From: JBFLYO01 sp040756745
GTDB lineage: Bacteria > Bacteroidota > Ignavibacteria > UBA10030 > UBA6906
Assembly: GCA_040756745.1 (NCBI GenBank)
Contig: JBFLYO010000011.1
Location: 34,675-98,674 of the forward strand
Direction of reading: 5' to 3'
Length of the DNA: 64,000 bases
Position numbers and translations under genes: made by a program. Within the stretch, counting starts at the first letter, position 1, and every line of letters starts with the position of its first letter. The notes below the pieces were generated by a model, which had not been told where the DNA came from, did not search any database, and worked only from the letters and a program-made list of their open reading frames with translations. This document shows, in pieces, positions 43,078 through 50,470 of the stretch.

Positions 43078-43117
43078 TAACCGCAGGGTTGCAGGTTCGA
43101 GTCCTGCTCGCGGAGCC

Positions 43118-43276
43118 GCTCGACTCGCCCCACCAAAGGAATGGTGGGGCGAGTTTGTTTTGGTGGGGCTCGCTCGAGGTCTCCGACCCTGGTTGATGGG
43201 GCGAGTCGAGCAAGGCCCTGAGCGACCCCGAGCGAGCCCTCGCGTTCTGAGGCCGAGTCGAGGGGGAGTCGAAGGG
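43118..43276. repeat. nested GC-rich inverted repeats
   Basis: A 15-bp perfect inverted repeat (43118-43132 with 43197-43211) competes with the terminator hairpin, and an 11-bp pair (43166-43176 with 43229-43239) interlocks with it. GGAGTCGAAGGG (43265-43276) is the reverse complement of CCCTTCGACTCC at 42991-43002 inside the intron. The set looks like a dispersed palindromic (REP-like) element. Confidence 0.7.
43124..43162 (+). terminator. terminator after tRNA-Asn
   Basis: An 11-bp perfect stem CTCGCCCCACC / GGTGGGGCGAG with an 8-base loop, then TTTGTTTT. It starts nine bases after the tRNA. Confidence 0.9.
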
Positions 43277-43376
43277 CCCTGCCTCAATGGCCGACAAGAA
43301 ACATTTGAAAATCTCTTCGGAATTTAGATCCCAAGGCTGTAGTAATCGATAGAGAGTTGCATGGTACGACGTTTGG

Positions 43377-43673
43377 TTGCCTTTGCAATTGAATTGCTGG
43401 GTCTATATCCTGCGGCTTCGATCGGGGTCCCTCTATGTGGGAGCCTGCCGCAATCTACGACGTCGCTATGACCAGCATCTGCGGGGGAAGGGTTCGCGCC
43501 AGACTGCGCTTGACCCTCCTATTACCATAGCCTATGCTGAGGAGCATCCGACTTTCGTTCTAGCCCGCAGAAGGGAAGCCCAGCTCAAACGCTGGTCCCG
43601 CGCCAAAAAGGAAGCCCTTATCCGCGGTGACTTGCAAGAGTTGAAGGCCCTTGCAAGGCGCCGGGGTCAATAG
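43377..43673 (+). CDS. GIY-YIG nuclease family protein
   Basis: A protein of up to 98 residues with a single GIY-YIG domain: WVYILRLRSGSLYVGA holds the VYI/YVG pair, followed by the catalytic Arg in RRRYDQHLRG and a Glu in AEEHPT. The C-terminus is basic (KRWSRAKKEALIRGD). This is the UPF0213/YhbQ-like stand-alone type, whose role is unclear (repair or mobile-element related). The start is uncertain: in-frame TTG codons at 43377, 43383 and 43389 are the only candidates near the domain. It lies 260 bases after the intron-bearing tRNA and may belong to the same mobile region. Confidence 0.75.
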   Translation: MPLQLNCWVYILRLRSGSLYVGACRNLRRRYDQHLRGKGSRQTALDPPITIAYAEEHPTFVLARRREAQLKRWSRAKKEALIRGDLQELKALARRRGQ

Positions 43674-43994
43674 TCGCCGTGATGGCCCTCCGCCTCCAGC
43701 CATTCCATATTTGACCTGAGGGCAAGTCGAACCGCTCCGCGGGCACCATGGTATTCGACGCGATTCCTCACGCTGCGGCGTCCTGTGTCGGAAATTTCCT
43801 CGTCATAGCGCAGCGCTCATGTGAGTCAACTTCTTGCCGTGGCGAAGTCGACATCGCTAAACCTCACTTGCCGATTCTTCTTGACTCTTTGGAGTGCTGT
43901 CCTATTATTTAGGTGTATTCCCGCGTTGCGACAGGGGATCCATCATGATTGTTCTTCTGGCAGTTGCGCCCTGTGAGACAACGACAATTGTATC
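43674..43994 (+). other. mostly non-coding stretch before the trehalose operon
   Basis: It contains the operon promoter (43882-43909) and a short leader ORF (43945-43998). The left part (43674-43816) shows a minus-strand open stretch of about 49 codons without a good start codon, which I do not call a gene. Confidence 0.5.
43882..43909 (+). promoter_or_regulatory. promoter of the trehalose operon
   Basis: TTGACT (43882-43887), 16 bases, TATTAT (43904-43909), giving a leader of about 87 bases before the DUF5752 gene. Confidence 0.6.
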
Positions 43995-43998
43995 GTGA
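43945..43998 (+). CDS. possible upstream leader ORF
   Basis: A 17-codon ORF, MIVLLAVAPCETTTIVS, with an AGGGG ribosome site about ten bases before its ATG. Its stop TGA (43996-43998) overlaps the GAGG that would serve the DUF5752 ATG at 44004. A ribosome ending here could help or block starting on the main gene. The evidence is positional only. Confidence 0.3.
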   Translation: MIVLLAVAPCETTTIVS

Positions 43999-44003
43999 GG
44001 CAT

Positions 44004-44645
44004 ATGAGCAGATTTCAATTCATGACGAAGTCGGATCTGACCCTGCTGCTGGGCAAGAGAGCGAGAAACGCGACAGAACTCTGTGCCGGACTTCGTGAAG
44101 TGCCTGCGATGTCCGTCTATTATCACACACACCGTTTTCTCCAGCAGCACCATTATCTTTCTCCGGAACCCCCCAATGATTTTGCATACTGGGCGACAAA
44201 CGTTCTGAACGATGACGCGCTGGGAGAGCGGCTGGCGAGCATCGATATTGTTCAATTTGTCAGCATTGAGGAAATCCGTCGACAGGTCTTGACGATCTTG
44301 GAGGATTATCTGCAGACCGCCGAACGCCACACGGATTCCCCCCGAGGTGAGGAATTCCACTTCATGGCGTGCCAGACGTTCGTCTTTCCGACTCCTTACG
44401 TAGCGACGAACCTGAGCGAATTTGCAGATATGCTGGAAAGGGTAAGCATCGACTCAATCTATTATCATATGTTCGATGCGCGCATGCGCCCGGAGTTGGG
44501 TAACAATGATTTTTCCATCTGGATACGGGACAGCGGAAATCCTGAGTTGGCGAAGGCAATCCAGGCCCTCGATCCCTACTCGCGGACCCTCGAAGGGTTG
44601 CGGAGGGCCGTCATCAGATTGGTAGAGGATTATGCCGGCGATTGA
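44004..44645 (+). CDS. DUF5752 protein
   Basis: A 213-residue protein of the DUF5752 family (VPAMSVYYHTHRFLQQHHY; DFAYWATNVLNDDALGERL; and a second similar half with IYYHMFDARMR and DFSIWIRD), so it looks like an internal duplication. The function is not known, but the family is commonly found next to TreT-type glycosyltransferases, as here. The ATG at 44004 is preferred over a GTG at 43995. It overlaps the next gene by 14 bases. Confidence 0.78.
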   Translation: MSRFQFMTKSDLTLLLGKRARNATELCAGLREVPAMSVYYHTHRFLQQHHYLSPEPPNDFAYWATNVLNDDALGERLASIDIVQFVSIEEIRRQVLTILEDYLQTAERHTDSPRGEEFHFMACQTFVFPTPYVATNLSEFADMLERVSIDSIYYHMFDARMRPELGNNDFSIWIRDSGNPELAKAIQALDPYSRTLEGLRRAVIRLVEDYAGD

Positions 44646-45852
44646 AGACTACACGGCCTTTGCCGGGCCTGCGGCTATTGAGGACCTCTACCACTTTGCA
44701 GGGCATCTCCGCGGCACAGTCGTTCAGAACATCAATTCTACCGCCGTTGGGGGCGGAGTCGCAGAAATCCTCAGCAGGATGATCCCTCTTCTCAAACAAC
44801 TGGGAGTAGAAGCGAGGTGGGATGTCATCAAAGGTGACGAACGCTTCTTCATCGTGACCAAGAAGTTTCACAATGCACTGCACGGCGTTCCTGTCGAGAT
44901 CAGTCCGGGGGAGCTGGATCTCTTTGTGGAGGTCAACCGCCAGAATGCCGCAGAGATGCAGTTCGGCGACATTGTGTTTGTTCATGACCCTCAACCGATC
45001 GCGCTTGTCAGCGAACGGCCTTCGCATGGAAGGAACTGGATCTGGCGGTGCCACATTGATTTTTCGCAACCTCAGCGGCAGGTCTGGCGGTTCCTTGAAC
45101 AGTACATTCGTCAGTATGATGCGGCGGTGTTTTCCGCACCAGCGTTCGGCAGGCCCTTGCCGATCCCTCAGGTACTGATTTCCCCGTCCATTGATCCGCT
45201 CAGCGACAAAAACCGTGACCTGACGGAGCGGGAGGTGGACGCAGTATTTGAGCGCTTTGGGATTGACCGGTCGCGCCCCGTGGTCACTCAAGTCTCGAGA
45301 TTCGATTTTCTCAAGGACCCGATCGGCGTGATCAAGGCGTATCGGATTGCACGGCGGCGCACCGATTGCCAGTTGGTCCTTGCGGGGGGTGGCGCGACCG
45401 ACGACCCCGAGGGACCCGCCCTCATGGCCCAGGTGAAGGAAGAATCGGAAAAAGATAAGGATATCCATGTGATATTTCTCCCCCCCTCCAGCGATATCGA
45501 AATCAACGCACTTCAACGCGGTTCAACCGTTGTTCTGCAAAAGTCCCTCCGCGAGGGATTCGGACTGACGGTCGCAGAGGCTCTCTGGAAGTCTCGCCCG
45601 GTGATCGCAGGTGCTGTCGGTGGCATCCCGCTTCAAATCGCTCACAAGTATTCGGGGATCCTGACGCATTCGATCGAAGGGACAGCCCAATGGATCAAGC
45701 AGCTCATTAATGAACCCGCATACGCGCGCCGGCTCGGGGAAAACGGCCGCGAGCACGTGAAGAACAACTTCCTTATTACACGTCACCTGAAGGACTATCT
45801 GCTCCTCTTCCTCTCCGTGACCCATCGCGGAGACATCACGTATCTTGAGTAG
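44632..45852 (+). CDS. trehalose synthase, GT4 type (TreT-like)
   Basis: A 406-residue glycosyltransferase of GT-B fold. Characteristic stretches are VVQNINSTAVGGGVAEIL (sugar-donor loop), WRCHIDFSQPQ, VTQVSRFDFLKDPIGVI and the E-x7-E type motif KSLREGFGLTVAEALW. TreT enzymes make trehalose in one reversible step from nucleotide-diphosphate glucose and glucose. The family also contains close relatives with other acceptors, so the substrate is inferred from the adjoining otsA-otsB fusion. Confidence 0.85.
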   Translation: MPAIEDYTAFAGPAAIEDLYHFAGHLRGTVVQNINSTAVGGGVAEILSRMIPLLKQLGVEARWDVIKGDERFFIVTKKFHNALHGVPVEISPGELDLFVEVNRQNAAEMQFGDIVFVHDPQPIALVSERPSHGRNWIWRCHIDFSQPQRQVWRFLEQYIRQYDAAVFSAPAFGRPLPIPQVLISPSIDPLSDKNRDLTEREVDAVFERFGIDRSRPVVTQVSRFDFLKDPIGVIKAYRIARRRTDCQLVLAGGGATDDPEGPALMAQVKEESEKDKDIHVIFLPPSSDIEINALQRGSTVVLQKSLREGFGLTVAEALWKSRPVIAGAVGGIPLQIAHKYSGILTHSIEGTAQWIKQLINEPAYARRLGENGREHVKNNFLITRHLKDYLLLFLSVTHRGDITYLE

Positions 45853-45874
45853 CGGGCGAGATAAGGAGGGTGCC

Positions 45875-48184
45875 ATGAAACATACGCCGATAATCCATCG
45901 CCGGCTCGTCATCGTGTCGAACCGACTTCCCTTCTCGGTCGCATCCACCGGCGGGGGGTACGAATACCGTGAGACCACAGGCGGGCTCGTGACAGGACTT
46001 GCTTCCTATCTCTCATCCGTTGGAACTGATCCAGAGGGTCCGGCAGAATATCTCTGGGTCGGCTGGCCGGGGGGAACGATAGATCAGGAGGCGCGCCAGG
46101 GAATGGCCGAGCAGGTGTTGCAGCAGTACCGCTCAGTTCCGGTATTCTTGTCGGAAGCGGAGATGGACCAGTTCTATCTTGGCTTCTGCAATAAAACTGT
46201 CTGGCCGCTTTTCCACTCTTTTCCTTCGTTCGCGGTGTATGATGAAGCCATGTGGCAAACCTACAAGTCCGTCAATGAGAAATTCTGCAACGCGTTGGTC
46301 GAAATGCTGGGACCACACGACCTCGTCTGGATTCATGACTACCATTTAATGTTGCTTCCGAAGCTTCTGAATGAGAGGATGCCGGCTGTCCCCATCGGAT
46401 TCTTCCTGCACATACCGTTTCCCTCGTACGAAATCTTCCGATTACTGCCGAGCAGTTGGAGAAAAGAGATCCTTGACGGTGTCCTTGGCGCAGATCTGGT
46501 CGGATTTCACACCTACGAGTACACGCAGCATTTTCTTCAAAGTGTCCTTCGTATCCTGGGGCACGGGAACAACATCGGACAGATCCTCCTCCCCGACCGG
46601 TCTGTCCGGGCCGACACGTTTCCAATGGGTATCGACTATGAGCGATTCTCGAGAGCGGCCGCGTCGGCGGAAGTGGAAACTGAAGTTGCGCGCCTCCGAG
46701 CATCTCTGGGCGATGTCCGTGTAATCCTCTCTGCCGACAGACTTGATTACACCAAGGGGATTCTGAATCGGCTCCAGGGGTTTGATCTGTTCCTCGAACA
46801 GAATCCAGAGTGGCATGGAAAGATCGTGCTGGCATTAGTCGTGGTCCCATCCCGGATCGGCGTCGACCAGTACGAATTAATGAAGCGCCAGCTCGAAGAG
46901 CAGGTGGGTCGGATCAACGGAAAATACGGAACCATCGGTTGGACGCCGGTGGTCTACCAATACCGGCACCTGTCTATTGTTCCGCTCGTGGCGCTGTACG
47001 CAGTGAGTGACGTGGCGTTGGTGACACCGATGCGCGACGGAATGAACCTTGTCGCAAAAGAATACCTTGCCAGCAGAACCTCCGGGAGCGGGGTGCTGAT
47101 TCTCAGTGAGATGGCCGGGGCAGCGAAAGAGCTCGGTGAGGCTGTGCTGGTCAACCCCAATCATTGTGGCGAGATCGCTGCTTCGATTGCAACAGCGTTG
47201 AGTGTCCCGCCGGAAGATCAGGCGCGCAGGCTGCGCGTGATGCAGGCCCGCTTGCAGCGTTACACCGTGTATCGATGGGCCAACGATTTCGTGCAGGCAA
47301 CACTTGGGACAGTCGAAACGAAAAGAAGATTTGAGACGCGTGGGCTGTCCGGCGGAACGCGTAAGATTCTCTTTAGCGAGTATCGTGACAGCCTGAAGCG
47401 GCTCCTCCTTCTTGACTACGACGGCACGCTTGTGCCGTTCGTTCCTGATCATGCCATGGCGAAGCCGGGCCAACGAGTGATTTCGCTCATACAAAGACTT
47501 GCTGATGATCCCGCGAACTCTGTGGTGATCGTTAGCGGCAGGGATCGGCAATCGCTTGAAGCGTGGTTTGAGGCTCTGCCCGTTCACCTGATCGCCGAAC
47601 ACGGATTTCTTGCGAAGAAGGCGGGGGGCGATTGGCGCGCCACGAAGGTTATCCCGGGAGATTGGAAACACCGCCTCCTGCCGATTCTCCAGCTCTTTGC
47701 AGATCGACTCCCGGGGGCGACGGTCGAGGAGAAGGAGTATTCTGTGGTGTGGCACTACCGAGGCGCTGATCCTGAGCAGGGAGAACCCTTTGCCCACGAG
47801 CTTGTCGACAATCTCAACGCGCTGACCGGGAATGTCGATGTCCAGGTGATGCAGGCCAACAAAGCAATCGAGGTTCGTGTCGCCGGCATAAATAAGGGGA
47901 CCATCGCTCGAGAGATGATCGCCGGGGGGGGGTACGACTTCATTCTTGCCATCGGCGACGACAGGACAGATGAGGATCTCTTCGCGGTTCTTCCCGAGTG
48001 GGCGCATTCCATCAAAGTCGGGGGAACTCACAGCCATGCAAAGTACAGCTGCAAGGATGTCGCAGAGGTCCACCGGATGCTCTCCCTGCTCAGCATGCTC
48101 TCTCGTGAAGGAGGGCTTCGTGGCGGTCCGGTGACCCGCGCGCTTCACCTTCTTGCACGCCTTACAAAAAAGCTCGCGCCGTGA
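45875..48184 (+). CDS. otsAB: trehalose-6-phosphate synthase/phosphatase fusion
   Basis: A 769-residue bifunctional enzyme. Residues 1-480 are OtsA (GT20): LVIVSNRLPFSV, VWIHDYHLMLLP, LSADRLDYTKGI and DGMNLVAKEYLA. Residues about 505-760 are the HAD phosphatase OtsB with LLLLDYDGTLVPFV, VIVSGRD and the acidic IGDDRTDEDLF. The pair turns UDP-glucose and glucose-6-phosphate into trehalose. The ATG at 45875 has an AAGGAGGG ribosome site; a TTG at 45845 overlaps treT. It ends the operon. Confidence 0.95.
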   Translation: MKHTPIIHRRLVIVSNRLPFSVASTGGGYEYRETTGGLVTGLASYLSSVGTDPEGPAEYLWVGWPGGTIDQEARQGMAEQVLQQYRSVPVFLSEAEMDQFYLGFCNKTVWPLFHSFPSFAVYDEAMWQTYKSVNEKFCNALVEMLGPHDLVWIHDYHLMLLPKLLNERMPAVPIGFFLHIPFPSYEIFRLLPSSWRKEILDGVLGADLVGFHTYEYTQHFLQSVLRILGHGNNIGQILLPDRSVRADTFPMGIDYERFSRAAASAEVETEVARLRASLGDVRVILSADRLDYTKGILNRLQGFDLFLEQNPEWHGKIVLALVVVPSRIGVDQYELMKRQLEEQVGRINGKYGTIGWTPVVYQYRHLSIVPLVALYAVSDVALVTPMRDGMNLVAKEYLASRTSGSGVLILSEMAGAAKELGEAVLVNPNHCGEIAASIATALSVPPEDQARRLRVMQARLQRYTVYRWANDFVQATLGTVETKRRFETRGLSGGTRKILFSEYRDSLKRLLLLDYDGTLVPFVPDHAMAKPGQRVISLIQRLADDPANSVVIVSGRDRQSLEAWFEALPVHLIAEHGFLAKKAGGDWRATKVIPGDWKHRLLPILQLFADRLPGATVEEKEYSVVWHYRGADPEQGEPFAHELVDNLNALTGNVDVQVMQANKAIEVRVAGINKGTIAREMIAGGGYDFILAIGDDRTDEDLFAVLPEWAHSIKVGGTHSHAKYSCKDVAEVHRMLSLLSMLSREGGLRGGPVTRALHLLARLTKKLAP

Positions 48185-48200
48185 CACTGCATTATTCGGG

Positions 48201-48227
48201 CCTTTCCGAAGACTGGAAAGGGTTTTT
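48201..48227 (+). terminator. terminator of the trehalose operon
   Basis: A 7-bp stem CCTTTCC / GGAAAGG with a 7-base loop and a GTTTTT tail, 17 bases after the stop. Confidence 0.8.
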
Positions 48228-48322
48228 CTGGGGTCACTTCATTGCACGAAGCAGCCAGAATGTCTGAGCGACATAACGCTCTGACCGTTCGGGTCGGCCC
48301 GTCGCGCTAGCCCTCGCGGAAA

Positions 48323-49864
48323 TCAGCCTGAACCCCTCACGCTCCTCCAGTTTTCCGCCATCCATTCGCCGTGCTTTTCCGCCAGCGCAAGCAGCGTCAC
48401 CTGCGGATTGACGCCGAGCGATGTGCACGTGATGGAGCCGTCGATGATAAACAGGCCCCGCACGTCGTGTGTCTGTCCGTGCGAGTCGACGACCGATTCT
48501 TCGGGACGCGCACCCATCCGGCACGTGCCGAGAGGATGCGCCGAGTAGAGGGAGATCTGGTTCGGTCCGAACTCCGATGCAGCCAGGACGGATTCAATCG
48601 CGACCGGTGAAGAGAATCGCGTCGGCTTCACGTGCAGTGTGTGTACCTCCCGTGCGCCGGCAGCGAACTGAATTCTCGCTGCAGCGCCAATGGCTTGCTT
48701 GAGATACTCAAGATCCTTCGGCCCCTGTTCGTAATCGATCGCCGGCCGTCCGTACTCGTTCAGTGTCACCTCCCCTTCAGAATCAATTTCTTTCACCAGG
48801 ACGATGGCGGCGGCCACGCGGGGATAAAGTCTCATCAACGCACGGTGTTGGGCCCCGAAACCGGACATCGAGAGTCCTGCCAGAGCCGCTGTCGCTGGGA
48901 CCGATTCAATCCAAAACCCTCCGCCATCCCCGTTTTTGTTGAGAAATTCGTCGCACATTGCCGATTGGGGGATCCCCTTCCACGGATACATCGGCTTGTC
49001 GAAGACCCCCAGCACGGCCGTCGTCAGATGCAGTGTCAGGTGTCGCCCGACCTGGTCGTGGGCATTGGCCAGCCGCGACCTCATCAGCAGAGCTGGAGAG
49101 TGAATCGCGCTGGCCGCCACTACGACCACCGGCGCTTCAACGGTGACAGGGAATGTTCTCTGGTGCAATTCCGGGTCGACGACACGCGCGAGCACCCGCT
49201 TGGTGGAGCCGTTCGCCTCGATCTTCTCTGCGTGACAGTTGGCGATCACCGTTGCTCCGGCTTCAACGGCGTCTGCGATGTATGTCAGGTCCACCGATTG
49301 TTTTGCGCCGATGGGGCAGCCGAAACCGCACGCACCGAGCGCGTTACAGTCCTTGACATTCCGGCCGACCGCTCTGGCACGATATCCCAGCGTGGCCGCG
49401 CCGTCAAGGATAACTCGATTGAGCGAATTGTGACGGTGAGCAGGTTCGGGATGGACGTTGAGATATCTCTCGACCCGATCGAAGTAAGGTTCCATCTCCT
49501 GTGGAGAGCATCCCCCCACCCCGAACCGTCTCGCCCAACTGTCCAGAACGAAGTCCGGCGCACGGAGCGACGTTGTCCAATTGACAATCGTCGAGCCGCC
49601 GACCGCTTTCCCCTGGAGCACGAGAATGGACTGATCTTCCGTGGCCTGGCCGGCGCGTTGCTGGTACAGATTGGCGAACGCCGATTCTTCGGTCATTACG
49701 AAATCTTCCGGCCGGACGGAGCTTCCTTCTTCAATGACAAGAACCCTCTTGCCCGCTTCTGCCAGGACCTTGGCCACCGGGCCGCCTCCGCATCCTGAAC
49801 CGATGATGCATACATCGGCGGATTCGCGAACTGGTCCAGTGATGTCGCGGAATGTCAGGATCAC
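48323..49864 (-). CDS. GMC family FAD-dependent oxidoreductase
   Basis: A 513-residue flavoprotein of the glucose-methanol-choline family, gluconate-dehydrogenase-like branch. The FAD site is CIIGSGCGGGPVAKVL and IEEGSSVR; the second signature is VVVAASAIHSPALLMRS; the C-terminus has SAHPLGTCRMG and the catalytic LGVNPQVTLLALAEKH. A Cys cluster CNALGACGFGCPIGAK near residue 170 is typical of this branch. It follows the Tat-exported small-subunit gene by 15 bases, and the pair would form a dehydrogenase. The usual third, multihaem cytochrome subunit is absent. Confidence 0.88.
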   Translation of the reverse strand: MILTFRDITGPVRESADVCIIGSGCGGGPVAKVLAEAGKRVLVIEEGSSVRPEDFVMTEESAFANLYQQRAGQATEDQSILVLQGKAVGGSTIVNWTTSLRAPDFVLDSWARRFGVGGCSPQEMEPYFDRVERYLNVHPEPAHRHNSLNRVILDGAATLGYRARAVGRNVKDCNALGACGFGCPIGAKQSVDLTYIADAVEAGATVIANCHAEKIEANGSTKRVLARVVDPELHQRTFPVTVEAPVVVVAASAIHSPALLMRSRLANAHDQVGRHLTLHLTTAVLGVFDKPMYPWKGIPQSAMCDEFLNKNGDGGGFWIESVPATAALAGLSMSGFGAQHRALMRLYPRVAAAIVLVKEIDSEGEVTLNEYGRPAIDYEQGPKDLEYLKQAIGAAARIQFAAGAREVHTLHVKPTRFSSPVAIESVLAASEFGPNQISLYSAHPLGTCRMGARPEESVVDSHGQTHDVRGLFIIDGSITCTSLGVNPQVTLLALAEKHGEWMAENWRSVRGSG

Positions 49865-49879
49865 CTGGTCCCCATGTGG

Positions 49880-50428
49880 TCAGAGTGAAAAAACGCCGTC
49901 GTAACCGATCCCCGGCCATGAACGCGGGTCAGTATAGTACATGCTCATGCAGAGCCGTTTCAGCCCGACGAACGCCTGCCGGCGAAACCCAAGCGGGCTC
50001 GTCATCCAATCTTCGAGATAGGTATCCTGATCTTCCGCGGGCATATTCACAAAGGCTGAGAGGCGGAAATCAAACAGGAAGGTGAAGAACGGATGATTCA
50101 TTACGGTCAGTAGTAAATGAAATTGTTCCTGAATCTCCGGATCCGCGGCGGCTAGGAACCGGTCGGCACGAAGAGCGACATTAATTTCAGTCGCCGTCGG
50201 ACCATCTTCGGCATGAGCACCAACGATGCGTTCTGCGGCGGCCCTAAGAATGTGATATTCGTCTGTGGAAAAGAACTTGAGGTCCAGAGGGTTTCCACCT
50301 CCCCCTGTCATTGTGGACCCATGCGACGGCAGCAGAGATGCTGTCGAGAGAACGGCGGAGCCAACGAGTGTCCGCCGGAGGAACCTCCTTCGGCTGGCGT
50401 GGGGGAGCTCGGAACGTTGAGCGATCAT
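49880..50428 (-). CDS. gluconate 2-dehydrogenase subunit 3-like protein (Tat signal)
   Basis: A 182-residue protein with a twin-arginine signal (SRRRFLRRTLVGSAVL) and the subunit-3 fold (FSTDEYHILRAAAERIVG; LLLTVMNHPFFTFLF; SPLGFRRQAFVGLKRL). In known complexes it carries the folded flavoprotein subunit across the membrane by hitch-hiking on its Tat signal. A TATACT box ends only five bases before the ATG, so this gene may also have a very short or absent leader. Confidence 0.85.
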   Translation of the reverse strand: MIAQRSELPHASRRRFLRRTLVGSAVLSTASLLPSHGSTMTGGGGNPLDLKFFSTDEYHILRAAAERIVGAHAEDGPTATEINVALRADRFLAAADPEIQEQFHLLLTVMNHPFFTFLFDFRLSAFVNMPAEDQDTYLEDWMTSPLGFRRQAFVGLKRLCMSMYYTDPRSWPGIGYDGVFSL

Positions 50429-50470
50429 ATCGGAGTATACCGTCCTCCAGTCTTCAATGCGAGGGTCGAG

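Larger units (their letters stand above)
42469..43115 (+). tRNA. tRNA-Asn (GUU) interrupted by a group I intron
   Basis: Exon 1 is 42469-42502 and exon 2 is 43078-43115; joined they give a 72-base cloverleaf. The acceptor is TCCGCGA/TCGCGGA, the D arm GCTC/GAGC, the anticodon stem TGCGG/CCGCA with loop CTGTTAA (anticodon GTT), and the T stem GCAGG/CCTGC; the discriminator is G. The intron splits the anticodon between bases 35 and 36. Reading straight on without splicing would suggest a false His anticodon (GTG), but the U1-A72 pair, G73 and the spliced loop are those of tRNA-Asn. No CCA is encoded. Confidence 0.9.

Noticed and set aside
43667..43816. Minus-strand open stretch of about 49 codons overlapping the end of the GIY-YIG gene
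   Set aside because: It has no good start codon or ribosome site and no recognisable family; it may be part of a repeated cassette.
46877..48187. 436-codon minus-strand ORF opposite otsAB
   Set aside because: It is an antisense shadow; the plus strand encodes the complete synthase-phosphatase.
48632..49798. 388-codon plus-strand ORF opposite the GMC oxidoreductase
   Set aside because: It is an antisense shadow with no domain; the minus strand has the FAD and catalytic motifs.
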